From assembly GCF_036227405.1 (NCBI RefSeq), contig NZ_CP109473.1:5394001-5458000 (forward strand): a DNA stretch of 64,000 bases, in the 5' to 3' direction. The translations under genes were made by a program, and so were the position numbers. This DNA is from Streptomyces sp. NBC_01460 (GTDB lineage Bacteria > Actinomycetota > Actinomycetes > Streptomycetales > Streptomycetaceae). This document shows positions 17,243-28,100 of the stretch, piece after piece (within the stretch, counting starts at the first letter, position 1; each line of letters opens with the position of its first letter). The notes under the pieces were generated by a model that saw nothing but the letters and a program-made list of their open reading frames with translations, was not told where the DNA came from and did not search any database.

Positions 17243-19483
17243 ATGGCCCACGTCGGCGTCCCGCGCGGGACGGCCCGAAAGCGCCGCTCGGTCGCGCTCC
17301 TGGCGACAGGTGTGCTCACGATCCCGGTACTGGCGGGCTGCACCTCGGACAGCGAGGGCCCCGCCCCGGTGGCCGTCCCGCAGGACATCGCCCCGGCCTC
17401 CCGCGACCGGGTCGACGAGGGCTCCACCCTCACCTGGGCGATCGACGCGGTCCCCGCCACCCTCAACGCCTTCCAGGCGGACGCCGACAGCGCGACCGCG
17501 CGGATCACCGGCGCCCTCCTCCCCACCCTCTTCCCGATGGACGCGCGGGGGGAGCCCAGGCTCAACCCGAACTACCTGGAGTCGGCCGAGGTCATCGAGC
17601 AGGAGCCCAAGCAGGTCGTGCTCTACAAGCTCGACCAGCAGGCCGTCTGGAGCGACGGCCGGGAGATCGGCGCCCCGGACTTCGTCGCCCAGTGGCGCGC
17701 GCTGAGCGGCAAGGACTCCGCCTTCTGGACCGCGCGCAACGCGGGGTACGAGCGGATCGAGAAGATCGAGCGCGGCAAGGACGACCTCCAGGTCCGGGTC
17801 ACGTTCGCGAAGCCCTACGCCGACTGGCGCTCGCTCTTCTCGCCGCTGTACCCGAAGGAGGTCACCGGCTCCCCGGGCACCTTCAACGACGGGGCGCGGA
17901 CCACCCTCAAGAACACGGCGGGCCCCTTCCGGCTGCGCAGCGTGAGCAAGGCCAAGGGGACGGTCGTGCTCGACCGGAACCCGCGCTGGTGGGGCGACGA
18001 GGCCAAGCTCGAGTCCCTGGTCTTCCGAGCCGTCAGGACCGAGGACCGCACCGAGGCCCTGACCAAGGGCACGGTGGACGTCGCCGACATCGACCCGTCC
18101 GCCGCGAACAGCATCGCGCAGGCGGCCCGCTACCGGGGCGGGAACGGACAGCCCCCCGCCCACGGGCCGGGAGCCGACACCACCCCGGCCTCCGCCCTGC
18201 GCTCCTGGGCGCTGGCCCACGGCTCGGACGAGGAGGCCGCCGAGACGGCGCAGGCCGCCCGTGAGAAGAGCCGGGAGGCCATCGCCGTGTACGCGGCCGA
18301 GCAGAAGGAGCTGCGCGGTTTCGCCGTACGCAAGTCCCTGGAGCCCGCCTACACCCAGCTCGCGCTGAACGGTGAGTCCGGGCCGCTCTCCGACGACCGG
18401 GTACGCCGCGCCATCGCCCGCACCCTGGACCGGCAGGAGCTCGCCGACACGGTGCTGAAGCCGCTCGGACTGCCCGCGAAGCCGCCCGGCAGCCACCTCG
18501 CGCTGGCCGGGCAGCCCGCCTACAAGGACGGCAGCGGGGCGCTCGGCGACCGGGACACCAAGGAGGCGCAGGCGCTGCTGGCCGACGCGGGATGGACCGT
18601 GGGCGGGGCGATCCGCAAGACCGAGGACACCAAGGCGGGCAGCGAGGCCGAGAAGAAGGCGGCCACCGAGAAGAAGGCCGCCGAGGAGAAGGCCACCGAC
18701 AAGAAGGAGGCCGAGGAGAAGGACGCGAAGGCGGCCGAGAAGGACGGGAAGGCCTCGCGCGAGGAGGGGTCGTACGTCGTCGGCGACGACAAGCCGGGCG
18801 AGCGCCCGGCCGGCGACGCCGAGGTCACCGCCCAGGACAAGCGTCCCGGTGGCGCCGCGGGCGCCTACGCCCCCGCGGGGACCGCGGCACCGGCCCCCGC
18901 CTCGGTCAAGGACCGGCTCGGCAAGGGCGGCAAGCCGCTGAGCCTCCGCTTCGTCCTGCCCTCGGGGCCCGGTTCGCAGTCGCTGCGCGCCGTCGGGGAG
19001 AAGATCGTCGCGATGCTGGACTCGATCGGCATCAGCACGCAGGTCACCAAGGTCGACGACGAGAGCTACTTCAAGGACCACATCGCGTCCGGCGCGTACG
19101 ACCTGGCGCTGTACTCCTGGCCCGCCACCGCCTACCCGGCGACCGACGGCCGTCCGATCTTCGCCAAGCCGGAGCCCGCCACCGACGGGTCGCTGCTCGT
19201 CGAGCAGAACTACACCCGGGTCGGTTCGGACCACATCGACCAGCTCTTCGACCGGGCCGTCTCCGAGCTCGACACCAACGCGTCCAGGGACCTCCTGAAG
19301 CAGGCCGACGCACGGATCTGGGCCGCAGCCGGATCGATTCCGCTGTATCAGAGACCACAGCTGGTCGCCGTCGACAAGAAGCTGGCGAACATCGGCGCCT
19401 TCGGCTTCGCCACACCTCGTTACGAGGACATCGGCTTCACCGGTCGTGAAGCGGCAGGTTCCCCCGCGAATAGGAAGAAGTAG
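17243..19483 (+). CDS. LpqW-like family 5 solute-binding lipoprotein
   Basis: A 746-residue lipoprotein starting at ATG 17243 behind GGAGG. The lipobox is VLAGCTS. It has the family 5 (OppA/DppA) fold: TLTWAIDAVPATLNAFQ, then YLESAEVIEQEPKQVVLYKL. It has no transporter neighbours and sits next to typA, as does M. tuberculosis lpqW (Rv1166), a lipoprotein that steers lipomannan synthesis rather than peptide uptake. It is larger than LpqW (about 630 residues), because of a Lys/Glu/Ala-rich charged stretch at about 465-510 followed by a Pro/Ala linker to about 553. That insert looks disordered or helical. The ligand is unknown. Confidence 0.83.
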   Translation: MAHVGVPRGTARKRRSVALLATGVLTIPVLAGCTSDSEGPAPVAVPQDIAPASRDRVDEGSTLTWAIDAVPATLNAFQADADSATARITGALLPTLFPMDARGEPRLNPNYLESAEVIEQEPKQVVLYKLDQQAVWSDGREIGAPDFVAQWRALSGKDSAFWTARNAGYERIEKIERGKDDLQVRVTFAKPYADWRSLFSPLYPKEVTGSPGTFNDGARTTLKNTAGPFRLRSVSKAKGTVVLDRNPRWWGDEAKLESLVFRAVRTEDRTEALTKGTVDVADIDPSAANSIAQAARYRGGNGQPPAHGPGADTTPASALRSWALAHGSDEEAAETAQAAREKSREAIAVYAAEQKELRGFAVRKSLEPAYTQLALNGESGPLSDDRVRRAIARTLDRQELADTVLKPLGLPAKPPGSHLALAGQPAYKDGSGALGDRDTKEAQALLADAGWTVGGAIRKTEDTKAGSEAEKKAATEKKAAEEKATDKKEAEEKDAKAAEKDGKASREEGSYVVGDDKPGERPAGDAEVTAQDKRPGGAAGAYAPAGTAAPAPASVKDRLGKGGKPLSLRFVLPSGPGSQSLRAVGEKIVAMLDSIGISTQVTKVDDESYFKDHIASGAYDLALYSWPATAYPATDGRPIFAKPEPATDGSLLVEQNYTRVGSDHIDQLFDRAVSELDTNASRDLLKQADARIWAAAGSIPLYQRPQLVAVDKKLANIGAFGFATPRYEDIGFTGREAAGSPANRKK

Positions 19484-19524
19484 CAGGTCAAGGCCGTATT
19501 CAAAGCTCAGATACAGCTCAACTC

Positions 19525-19555
19525 CCTTGCCCGCCGGAGTCCCCGGCGGGCAAGG
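19525..19555. terminator. Hairpin terminator after the LpqW-like gene
   Basis: Perfect 13-bp stem (19525-19537 with 19543-19555) with an AGTCC loop, 41 bp after the stop. The 334-bp space before typA otherwise holds only a plausible promoter region, with no further gene seen. Confidence 0.75.
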
Positions 19556-19817
19556 TGGTGTCCGCCCAGACCCGGGCCGCTCGTTGTCCCACACCCCTTG
19601 CCGTCCGGCCGCACACCGGCTGGACGATGACGTAATACCGGCTGAATATCGGCTGAATTGTGGCTGTGGCCGGGCTCTCAGGATCGGCCCGGGAAGCCCC
19701 GGACCCATCGGGCCCGTACCATTGGACTAGCCGTGGCGTGCCGCCCGGCGGGCGTACGAGGACTCGAGACCGACTGAGACGCCTGATCCCACGATCCGAG
19801 AGAAGCGCAAGCCACCC

Positions 19818-21692
<1,875 letters not shown>

Positions 21693-21747
21693 CCTGACCG
21701 GACCGTCCGCTCCGGCCGACGAACCGTCAGTACGAGCCATTGACATG

Positions 21748-21786
21748 AGGCCCGGACCCCCGCAGACACTGTGGGGGTCCGGGCCT
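21748..21786 (+). terminator. Terminator of typA
   Basis: A stem of 14 perfect pairs (21748-21761 with 21773-21786) extended inward by three more bases including a G-U pair, and followed by TTCGT. It is placed 56 bp after the typA stop. Confidence 0.85.
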
Positions 21787-21788
21787 TT

Positions 21789-22133
21789 CGTCAACCCGTT
21801 TTTCTGACCGAGGTGTCCGGATATCGTGCGTCGCTCTCCGGAACATGTGTTAACGGTCCGTTTCGGGGGTGTCTGTCTGGGATCACTTTGTCCGGATTTC
21901 GGGCAACCATGGCTTCTCGATGTTGTCAAACCGAGACCCTTTAAGTGTGGTTTACAGCCCGGTGTTACTTAATAGTTGGCTCCATTGAGCTCGGGTCAAT
22001 GGGTCGGCGCACTGTGGGGAGTGCGGACTCACGAGCACACTCGGGGCACTGAAAACGATCGCCGTCAGGGGTGTCGGTGGATCTCTCCAGTGCCCTTCTT
22101 GTAGTCAAAAGTGGACTCATGAGGAGGAAACCC
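21789..22133 (+). promoter_or_regulatory. Long leader of the first oligopeptide operon
   Basis: 345 bp with no gene seen. It is relatively AT-rich for this window (TTGTCAAACC, CTTTAAGTGTGG, TTACTTAATAG). GGGCACTG at 22044-22051 and CAGTGCCC at 22088-22095 could pair across a 36-base spacer to fold the 5' untranslated RNA about 40 bases before the start. A promoter is likely here, but no confident -35/-10 pair at 16-18 bp spacing was found. Confidence 0.4.
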
Positions 22134-23756
22134 ATGCGCGGTGCCAAGAGCGCCAAGTGGGTCGCGGGAGCGGCAATCATCGCCCTGGCCGCGACTGCCT
22201 GTGGCGGCGGCAACGACGACGGCAGCGACTCGGCTTCGAAGGAGAAGGGCAAGCCCGCGGGCTACGTCTCCGTCGACGTCGGCGAGCCGCAGAAGCCGCT
22301 GATCCCGGCCGACACCAACGAGTCGCTCGGCAGCTATGTCATCCAGTCGCTGTTCACCCAGCTGCTGGAGTTCGACGGCGACGGCAACATCGTCTACACG
22401 AACGCGGAGTCCGTGAAGTCGGACGACAACAAGACGTGGACGGTCAAGCTCAAGCCCGGCTGGAAGTTCCACGACGGCACCCCGGTCACCGCTGAGTCCT
22501 ACGTCAAGGCGTGGAACTGGTACGCGAACATCAAGAACAACCAGCAGAACGCCTTCTGGTTCGAGGACATCAAGGGCTACGCGGACGTCCACCCGGAGAA
22601 GGGTGACCCCAAGTCCCAGGAGATGTCCGGTCTGAAGGCGGTGGACGACACCACCTTCACGATCGAGCTGGACAAGCCGGTTCCGTACTTCGAGTACAAG
22701 CTCGGCTACTACACCTTCGCCCCGCTGCCCGAGGTGTTCTACAAGGACACCAAGGCGTTCGGCCAGGCGCCGGTCGGCAACGGTCCCTACGTCTTCGAGA
22801 AGTGGGACCACAAGAAGCTCATCCAGGTCAAGGCCAACCCTGACTACCAGGGTCCCAACAAGGCCAAGAACAAGGGCATCCTGTTCAAGAACTACGCGAC
22901 CGTCGAGGCCGCGTACCAGGACCTGATCTCCGGCAACCTGGACATGATCCGCCAGATCGGCCCGAAGGACCTGCCGAAGTACAAGCAGGACCTCGGTGAC
23001 CGCACGGTCGAGGAGCCCTACGCGGCCGTCCAGTCGCTGGTCCCGACCTTCTACTCGAAGACCTTCAAGGACATCGACCCGAAGGTCATCCAGGGTCTGT
23101 CGATGGGCATCGACCGCGCCACGATCACCAAGACCGTGCTCAACGGCACCCGCGAGCCCGCCACCAGCTTCACGCCTCCGGGCGTCGCCGGTAACCAGAA
23201 GCTGGACACGGACGTCTTCACGTTCGACCCGGCCAAGGCGAAGGCGCTCATCAAGGAAGGCGGCGGCGTTCCGGACAACAAGATCTGGATCCAGTACAAC
23301 GCCGACGGCGGCCACAAGGAGTGGGTGACCGCGGTCTGCGAGTCGATCCGCAACGCGACCGGTGTCGACTGCGTGCCGGACGCCAAGCCGGACTTCCAGA
23401 CCGACCTGGAAGCGCGTGACAACGACCAGGTCAAGTCGATGTACCGCGGTGGCTGGGTCGCCGACTACCCGCTGAACGTCAACTTCATGCGGGAGCTGTA
23501 CGGCACGACCGCCGAGGCCAACAACGGCCGGTTCTCGGACAAGGAGGTCGACGCGGAGTTCAAGAAGGGCGACAACGCGGCTTCCCTGGACGAGGCGATC
23601 AAGGACTACCAGATCGCGGAGAAGCTCGTCCTCGAGAAGATGCCGGCGATCCCGCTCTGGAACTACAAGATCAACGGTGGCTACTCGAAGTCCGTCGACA
23701 ACGTCGCGATCGACTTCCGTGGTGACTACGTCATGACCGACGTCACCGTGAAGTAA
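22134..23756 (+). CDS. Oligopeptide-binding lipoprotein, transporter 1 (BldKB/OppA type)
   Basis: A 540-residue family 5 solute-binding lipoprotein from ATG 22134 with a GAGGAGG ribosome site. The lipobox is ALAATACGGG. Family landmarks include VDVGEPQKPLIPADTNESLG, then GWKFHDGTPVTAESYVKAWNW, and VGNGPYVFEKWD. It would sit outside the membrane and hand a peptide to the two permeases. It heads a five-gene operon (binding protein, two permeases, two ATPases). The order and size match the BldK importer, which in S. coelicolor is needed for aerial hyphae. Which of the two operons here is the true bldK cannot be settled from sequence. Confidence 0.93.
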   Translation: MRGAKSAKWVAGAAIIALAATACGGGNDDGSDSASKEKGKPAGYVSVDVGEPQKPLIPADTNESLGSYVIQSLFTQLLEFDGDGNIVYTNAESVKSDDNKTWTVKLKPGWKFHDGTPVTAESYVKAWNWYANIKNNQQNAFWFEDIKGYADVHPEKGDPKSQEMSGLKAVDDTTFTIELDKPVPYFEYKLGYYTFAPLPEVFYKDTKAFGQAPVGNGPYVFEKWDHKKLIQVKANPDYQGPNKAKNKGILFKNYATVEAAYQDLISGNLDMIRQIGPKDLPKYKQDLGDRTVEEPYAAVQSLVPTFYSKTFKDIDPKVIQGLSMGIDRATITKTVLNGTREPATSFTPPGVAGNQKLDTDVFTFDPAKAKALIKEGGGVPDNKIWIQYNADGGHKEWVTAVCESIRNATGVDCVPDAKPDFQTDLEARDNDQVKSMYRGGWVADYPLNVNFMRELYGTTAEANNGRFSDKEVDAEFKKGDNAASLDEAIKDYQIAEKLVLEKMPAIPLWNYKINGGYSKSVDNVAIDFRGDYVMTDVTVK

Positions 23757-23810
23757 CCACGCCTGAGGGCCCCACTCGGCCATCAGCCGCCCACACAGGC
23801 AGTAGGTCCC

Positions 23811-23844
23811 GGGGGCCGCGCTCCGTTATCCGGAGCGCGGTCCC
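23811..23844 (+). terminator. Intercistronic hairpin after the first binding-protein gene
   Basis: Perfect 10-bp stem (23816-23825 with 23831-23840) extended outward by G-C and G-U pairs, in the 119-bp gap between the binding protein and permease genes. It has no T run. It probably stabilises or attenuates the message so the binding protein is made in excess. Confidence 0.6.
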
Positions 23845-23875
23845 TGGGCTGCATTACCCCTAATCGGAGGCAAAC

Positions 23876-24805
23876 ATGGGGCGTTATGTCGCGCGGCGAC
23901 TGCTCCAGATGATCCCGGTCTTCCTCGGGTCGACCTTGCTGGTCTTCGCCATGATGTACGCGCTGCCCGGCGATCCCGTGCGCGCGCTCGCCGGCGAACA
24001 GACCGTCGACCCCGCGCAGATCGCGGCGATGAAGAAGGACCTCGGTCTGGATCTGCCACTCTGGCACCAGTACTGGAACTACCTCGTAGGCCTCTTCCAG
24101 GGCGACTTCGGTACCCAGATCGCCAGTGGGCGACCGGTGGCCGACATCATCTCGGAAGCGTTCCCGATCACGATCCGGCTGGCCCTGTTTGCCTTCCTGT
24201 TCACGGTGGTCGTCGGCATCTCCATGGGTGTCTTCGCCGGTCTGAAGGCCGACACCCTCCGCGACCGCGGACTGCTCATCCTGACGCTCCTGCTCATCTC
24301 GGTGCCGTCGTTCGTGCTGGGCTTCCTCGGCCAGTACCTCTTCGCCTTCCAGCTCGGCTGGGTCGAGCCCAACGTCAGCCTTGAAGCGAGCTCGAGCGAG
24401 CTGATCCTGCCTGCGGTCGTGCTCGGGTCCCTGTCGCTCGCGTACGTGGCGCGGCTGACCCGTACCTCGGTGGCGGAGAACCTCCGCTCCGACTACATGC
24501 GCACCGCCGTGGCCAAGGGACTCCCGCGCCGCCGCGTCATCGGCGTCCACCTGATGCGCAACTCGATGATCCCCGTGATCACCTTCCTCGGCACCGACCT
24601 CGGTGCCCTGCTCGGAGGTGCCGTGGTGACCGAGGGCATCTTCAACGTCAAGGGTGTCGGCTCCGCCGTCTTCGACGCGCTCCGGCACCGCGAAGGCGCC
24701 ACGGTCGTCGGCATCGTGACGCTGATCGTCGTGGTGTACCTCGCCGCCAGTCTGATCGTCGACCTGCTCTACGCGGTCCTGGACCCGAGGATCCGGTATG
24801 CCTGA
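23876..24805 (+). CDS. Oligopeptide ABC permease DppB/OppB, transporter 1
   Basis: A 309-residue permease with about six membrane helices. It opens with the DppB signature RYVARRLLQMIPVFLGSTLLVF. The EAA loop is present (RSDYMRTAVAKGLPRRRVIGVHLMRNSMIPVI). It pairs with the DppC-type permease to form the peptide channel and overlaps that gene by 8 bp, so the two are coupled. It starts at ATG 23876 behind GGAGG. Confidence 0.95.
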   Translation: MGRYVARRLLQMIPVFLGSTLLVFAMMYALPGDPVRALAGEQTVDPAQIAAMKKDLGLDLPLWHQYWNYLVGLFQGDFGTQIASGRPVADIISEAFPITIRLALFAFLFTVVVGISMGVFAGLKADTLRDRGLLILTLLLISVPSFVLGFLGQYLFAFQLGWVEPNVSLEASSSELILPAVVLGSLSLAYVARLTRTSVAENLRSDYMRTAVAKGLPRRRVIGVHLMRNSMIPVITFLGTDLGALLGGAVVTEGIFNVKGVGSAVFDALRHREGATVVGIVTLIVVVYLAASLIVDLLYAVLDPRIRYA

Positions 24806-25742
24806 GACGCTCAAGGAAACCTCCGCGGACGCGTCCGCCCCGATCGCCGCCGTGCCGGCTCCCACCGCCGCGGTCGGCAAGCCCCGCAGCCTGTGGTCGG
24901 ACGCCTGGCACGACCTGCGTCGCAGCCCCCTGTTCGTGGTGTCGGCGATCCTGATCGTCTTCCTGATGACGATGGCCGTCTTCCCCGGCCTGTTCACCGG
25001 CGCCGACCCGCGCTACGCGGACCTCGCCCACCACTACCTGCAGAAGCCCAGGTGGGGGAACTTCTTCCAGGAGGACTGGTTCGGGTACGACATCCAGGGG
25101 CGCTCGATCTACGCGCGTGTCGTCTACGGCGCCCGTGCCTCGATCACCGTCGCCGTGGTCGTCACGGTCCTCGTGACGGTCCTGGGCACCGTGGTCGGCA
25201 TGCTCGCCGGTTACTTCGGCGGCTGGATCGACACGATCCTGTCCCGGGTCACCGACATCTTCTTCGGCGTCCCGTTCATCCTCGGCGCGATGGTCGTCCT
25301 GACCTCGTTCGAGGAGCGGCACATCTGGGTCGTCATCCTGGCCCTGGCCTTCCTCGGCTGGACCCAGATCGCCCGTGTCGCACGCGGCTCCGTCCTGACG
25401 ATCAAGCAGGCCGACTACGTGATGGCGGCCAAGGCGCTCGGCGCCTCGACCAGCCGCATCCTGCTCCGGCACATCCTGCCCAACGCGATCGCCCCGGTGA
25501 TCGTCGTCGCGACCATCGCGCTCGGCGGCTACATCTCGGCCGAGGCCACCCTGTCCTTCCTGGGCATCGGCCTCGCCGAGCCGACCGTGTCGTGGGGTGT
25601 CGACATCTCCTCCGGCCAGGAGCAGCTGCGCAACGCCGCGTTCGTGCTGATCATCCCGTCGGTCATGGTGTCCATCACGGTCCTGGCGTTCATCATGCTC
25701 GGCGATGCGGTACGCAACGCCCTCGATCCCAAGCTGCGCTGA
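24798..25742 (+). CDS. Oligopeptide ABC permease DppC/OppC, transporter 1
   Basis: A 314-residue permease with an N-terminal cytoplasmic extension and the typical PRSLWSDAWHDLRRSPLF entry to the first helix. The EAA loop is KQADYVMAAKALGASTSRILLRHILPNAIAPVI. The ATG lies inside the end of the DppB gene, an 8-bp overlap. With DppB it forms the membrane pore, and with the following ATPases it makes the full importer. The ATPase genes start 12 bp downstream. Confidence 0.95.
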   Translation: MPETLKETSADASAPIAAVPAPTAAVGKPRSLWSDAWHDLRRSPLFVVSAILIVFLMTMAVFPGLFTGADPRYADLAHHYLQKPRWGNFFQEDWFGYDIQGRSIYARVVYGARASITVAVVVTVLVTVLGTVVGMLAGYFGGWIDTILSRVTDIFFGVPFILGAMVVLTSFEERHIWVVILALAFLGWTQIARVARGSVLTIKQADYVMAAKALGASTSRILLRHILPNAIAPVIVVATIALGGYISAEATLSFLGIGLAEPTVSWGVDISSGQEQLRNAAFVLIIPSVMVSITVLAFIMLGDAVRNALDPKLR

Positions 25743-25753
25743 GGGAGGCGTAC

Positions 25754-26812
25754 ATGACCATCATCGACAAGACGGCGGATGTTCCCGCTCCGCGGGGTTC
25801 CGACGACGCGAGCGGCCCGCTGCTCGAGGTCCGCGACCTCCATGTGGAGTTCCACACCCGCGACGGCGTCGCCAAGGCCGTCAACGGAGTCAACTACAGC
25901 GTCAGCGCGGGCGAGACCCTCGCCGTGCTCGGCGAGTCCGGTTCGGGCAAGTCCGTGACCGCTCAGGCGATCATGGGCATCCTGGACATGCCCCCGGGCA
26001 GCATCCCGAAGGGCGAGATCTTCTTCCGCGGCCAGGACATGCTCAAGATGTCCAACGAGGAGCGCCGGCAGATCCGCGGCCAGAAGATCGCGATGATCTT
26101 CCAGGACGCGCTCTCCTCGCTGAACCCGGTCCTCTCCGTGGGCTACCAGCTCGGCGAGATGTTCCGCGTGCACCAGGGCCTCTCCAAGAAGGAGGCCAAG
26201 GCCAAGGCCATCGGGCTGATGGACCGCGTGCGCATCCCGGCGGCCAAGGAGCGGGTCAACGACTACCCGCACATGTTCTCCGGCGGTATGCGCCAGCGCA
26301 TCATGATCGCGATGGCGCTGGCGCTGGAGCCCGACCTGATCATCGCGGACGAGCCCACCACGGCGCTCGACGTGACCGTCCAGGCCCAGGTCATGGACCT
26401 CCTCGCGGAGCTCCAGCGCGACTTCAACATGGGCCTGATCCTCATCACGCACGACCTCGGTGTCGTCGCCGACGTCGCGGACAAGATCGCCGTGATGTAC
26501 GCGGGCCGGATCGTCGAGACCGCTCCGGTCCACGAGATCTACAAGCGCCCCGCGCACCCCTACACCAAGGGCCTGCTGGAGTCGATCCCGCGCCTGGACC
26601 AGAAGGGCCAGGAGCTCTACGCGATCAAGGGCCTGCCGCCCAACCTGCTGCACGTGCCGTCCGGCTGCGCCTTCAACCCGCGCTGCACGATGGCGCAGGA
26701 CATCTGCCGTACCGAGGTCCCGGCGCTGCGCCCGGTGACCGAGCAGGACGGTGCCGAGCTGGTCGGCCGCGGCAGCGCCTGCCACTTCTGGAAGGAGACG
26801 ATCCATGGCTGA
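25754..26812 (+). CDS. Oligopeptide ABC ATPase DppD/OppD, transporter 1
   Basis: A 352-residue ATPase. Walker A is GESGSGKS, the ABC signature is FSGGMRQRI and Walker B is [12 protein letters not shown]. The C-terminal oligopeptide domain carries four cysteines in the pattern C-x5-C-x6-C and a later SACHFW, which in mycobacterial Dpp/Opp ATPases ligate a 4Fe-4S cluster. The ATG at 25754 follows GAGGGAGG, and its stop overlaps the DppF start by 8 bp. A 98-bp block around Walker B (26324-26421) is identical at every base to the paralogue at 32287-32384. Confidence 0.96.
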   Translation: MTIIDKTADVPAPRGSDDASGPLLEVRDLHVEFHTRDGVAKAVNGVNYSVSAGETLAVLGESGSGKSVTAQAIMGILDMPPGSIPKGEIFFRGQDMLKMSNEERRQIRGQKIAMIFQDALSSLNPVLSVGYQLGEMFRVHQGLSKKEAKAKAIGLMDRVRIPAAKERVNDYPHMFSGGMRQRIMIAMALALEPDLIIADEPTTALDVTVQAQVMDLLAELQRDFNMGLILITHDLGVVADVADKIAVMYAGRIVETAPVHEIYKRPAHPYTKGLLESIPRLDQKGQELYAIKGLPPNLLHVPSGCAFNPRCTMAQDICRTEVPALRPVTEQDGAELVGRGSACHFWKETIHG

Positions 26813-27947
26813 GCTCGACAAGAAGTCCGTGGACGCCACCCCGAACGTCACCGAAGTGGCGACGGTCAACGCGGCCAGCGAGACGGAGGCCGTGGCCGCC
26901 CTGGACACCCCGGTGTCGAGGGGCGAGCCGATCCTCCAGGTGCGCAACCTGGTCAAGCACTTCCCGCTGACCCAGGGCATCCTGTTCAAGAAGCAGGTCG
27001 GCGCGGTCAAGGCCGTGGACGGGATCTCGTTCGACCTCTACCAGGGCGAGACCCTCGGCATCGTGGGCGAGTCCGGCTGTGGCAAGTCCACGGTCGCCAA
27101 GCTCCTGATGACCCTGGAGCGGGCCACCGCCGGCGAGGTCTTCTACAAGGGCCAGGACATCACCAAGCTGTCCGGCCGTGCGCTGAAGGCCGTGCGCCGC
27201 AACATCCAGATGGTGTTCCAGGACCCGTACACCTCGCTCAACCCGCGTATGACGGTCGGCGACATCATCGGGGAGACCTTCGAGATCCACCCCGAGGCGG
27301 CTCCGAAGGGCGAGCGGCGCCGCAAGGTGCAGGACCTGCTCGACGTCGTCGGCCTGAACCCGGAGTACATCAACCGGTACCCGCACCAGTTCTCGGGCGG
27401 TCAGCGCCAGCGCATCGGGATCGCCCGCGGCCTCGCGCTGAACCCGGAGATCATCATCTGCGACGAGCCGGTCTCCGCGCTCGACGTGTCGGTGCAGGCC
27501 CAGGTCATCAACCTGATGGAGAAGCTCCAGGACGAGTTCAACCTCTCCTACCTCTTCATCGCGCACGACCTGTCGATCGTCCGGCACATCTCGGACCGGG
27601 TCGGCGTCATGTACCTCGGCAAGATGGCCGAGATCGGTACGGACACGCAGATCTACGACCACCCGACGCACCCCTACACCCAGGCGCTGCTGTCGGCGGT
27701 CCCGGTTCCGGACCCGGACGCCCGTGAGGGCCGCGAGCGGATCATCCTCGCCGGTGACGTCCCGTCGCCGGCGAACCCGCCGTCCGGCTGCCGCTTCCGT
27801 ACGCGGTGCTGGAAGGCGCAGGACAAGTGCGCCACCGAGGTGCCGCTGCTGGCGATCCCCGAGCGCTTCAAGGCCTCGGAGACCCCGGCCGCGCACGAGT
27901 CGGCGTGCCACTTCGCCGAGGAGAAGGACGTCGTCCACGCGGCGTAG
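26805..27947 (+). CDS. Oligopeptide ABC ATPase DppF/OppF, transporter 1
   Basis: A 380-residue ATPase with an unusually long N-terminal extension of about 45 residues before the ABC core. Walker A is GESGCGKS, the signature is FSGGQRQRI, and Walker B is [12 protein letters not shown]. It ends with the oligopeptide C-terminal domain, with cysteines in [14 protein letters not shown] and SACHFAEE. The start at 26805 overlaps DppD by 8 bp. It completes the heterodimeric ATPase. A perfect terminator lies right after the stop. Confidence 0.96.
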   Translation: MAELDKKSVDATPNVTEVATVNAASETEAVAALDTPVSRGEPILQVRNLVKHFPLTQGILFKKQVGAVKAVDGISFDLYQGETLGIVGESGCGKSTVAKLLMTLERATAGEVFYKGQDITKLSGRALKAVRRNIQMVFQDPYTSLNPRMTVGDIIGETFEIHPEAAPKGERRRKVQDLLDVVGLNPEYINRYPHQFSGGQRQRIGIARGLALNPEIIICDEPVSALDVSVQAQVINLMEKLQDEFNLSYLFIAHDLSIVRHISDRVGVMYLGKMAEIGTDTQIYDHPTHPYTQALLSAVPVPDPDAREGRERIILAGDVPSPANPPSGCRFRTRCWKAQDKCATEVPLLAIPERFKASETPAAHESACHFAEEKDVVHAA

Positions 27948-27961
27948 CCCGATCGGTCCGA

Positions 27962-28001
27962 CGAGGACGCCCGGCCCCCGAGTGGGGGCCGGGCGTCCTC
28001 G
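27962..28001 (+). terminator. Terminator of the first oligopeptide operon
   Basis: Perfect 18-bp stem (27962-27979 with 27984-28001) with a GAGT loop, 14 bp after the DppF stop. It separates the two tandem transport operons, so the second must have its own promoter in the remaining 99 bp. Confidence 0.85.
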
Positions 28002-28100
28002 CGTTCGCGGCCCCGTACGGCGGACGAAGACATGCGACGCAGTGTCATATGAGGTGATATGAGGCATTGAGCCACTCAAGGGAACCCTAGGAGGCACTCC

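Noticed and set aside
22065..23783. A minus-strand frame over the first binding protein
   Set aside because: It mirrors the real gene and is rich in Asp/Val/Arg/Leu without any motif.
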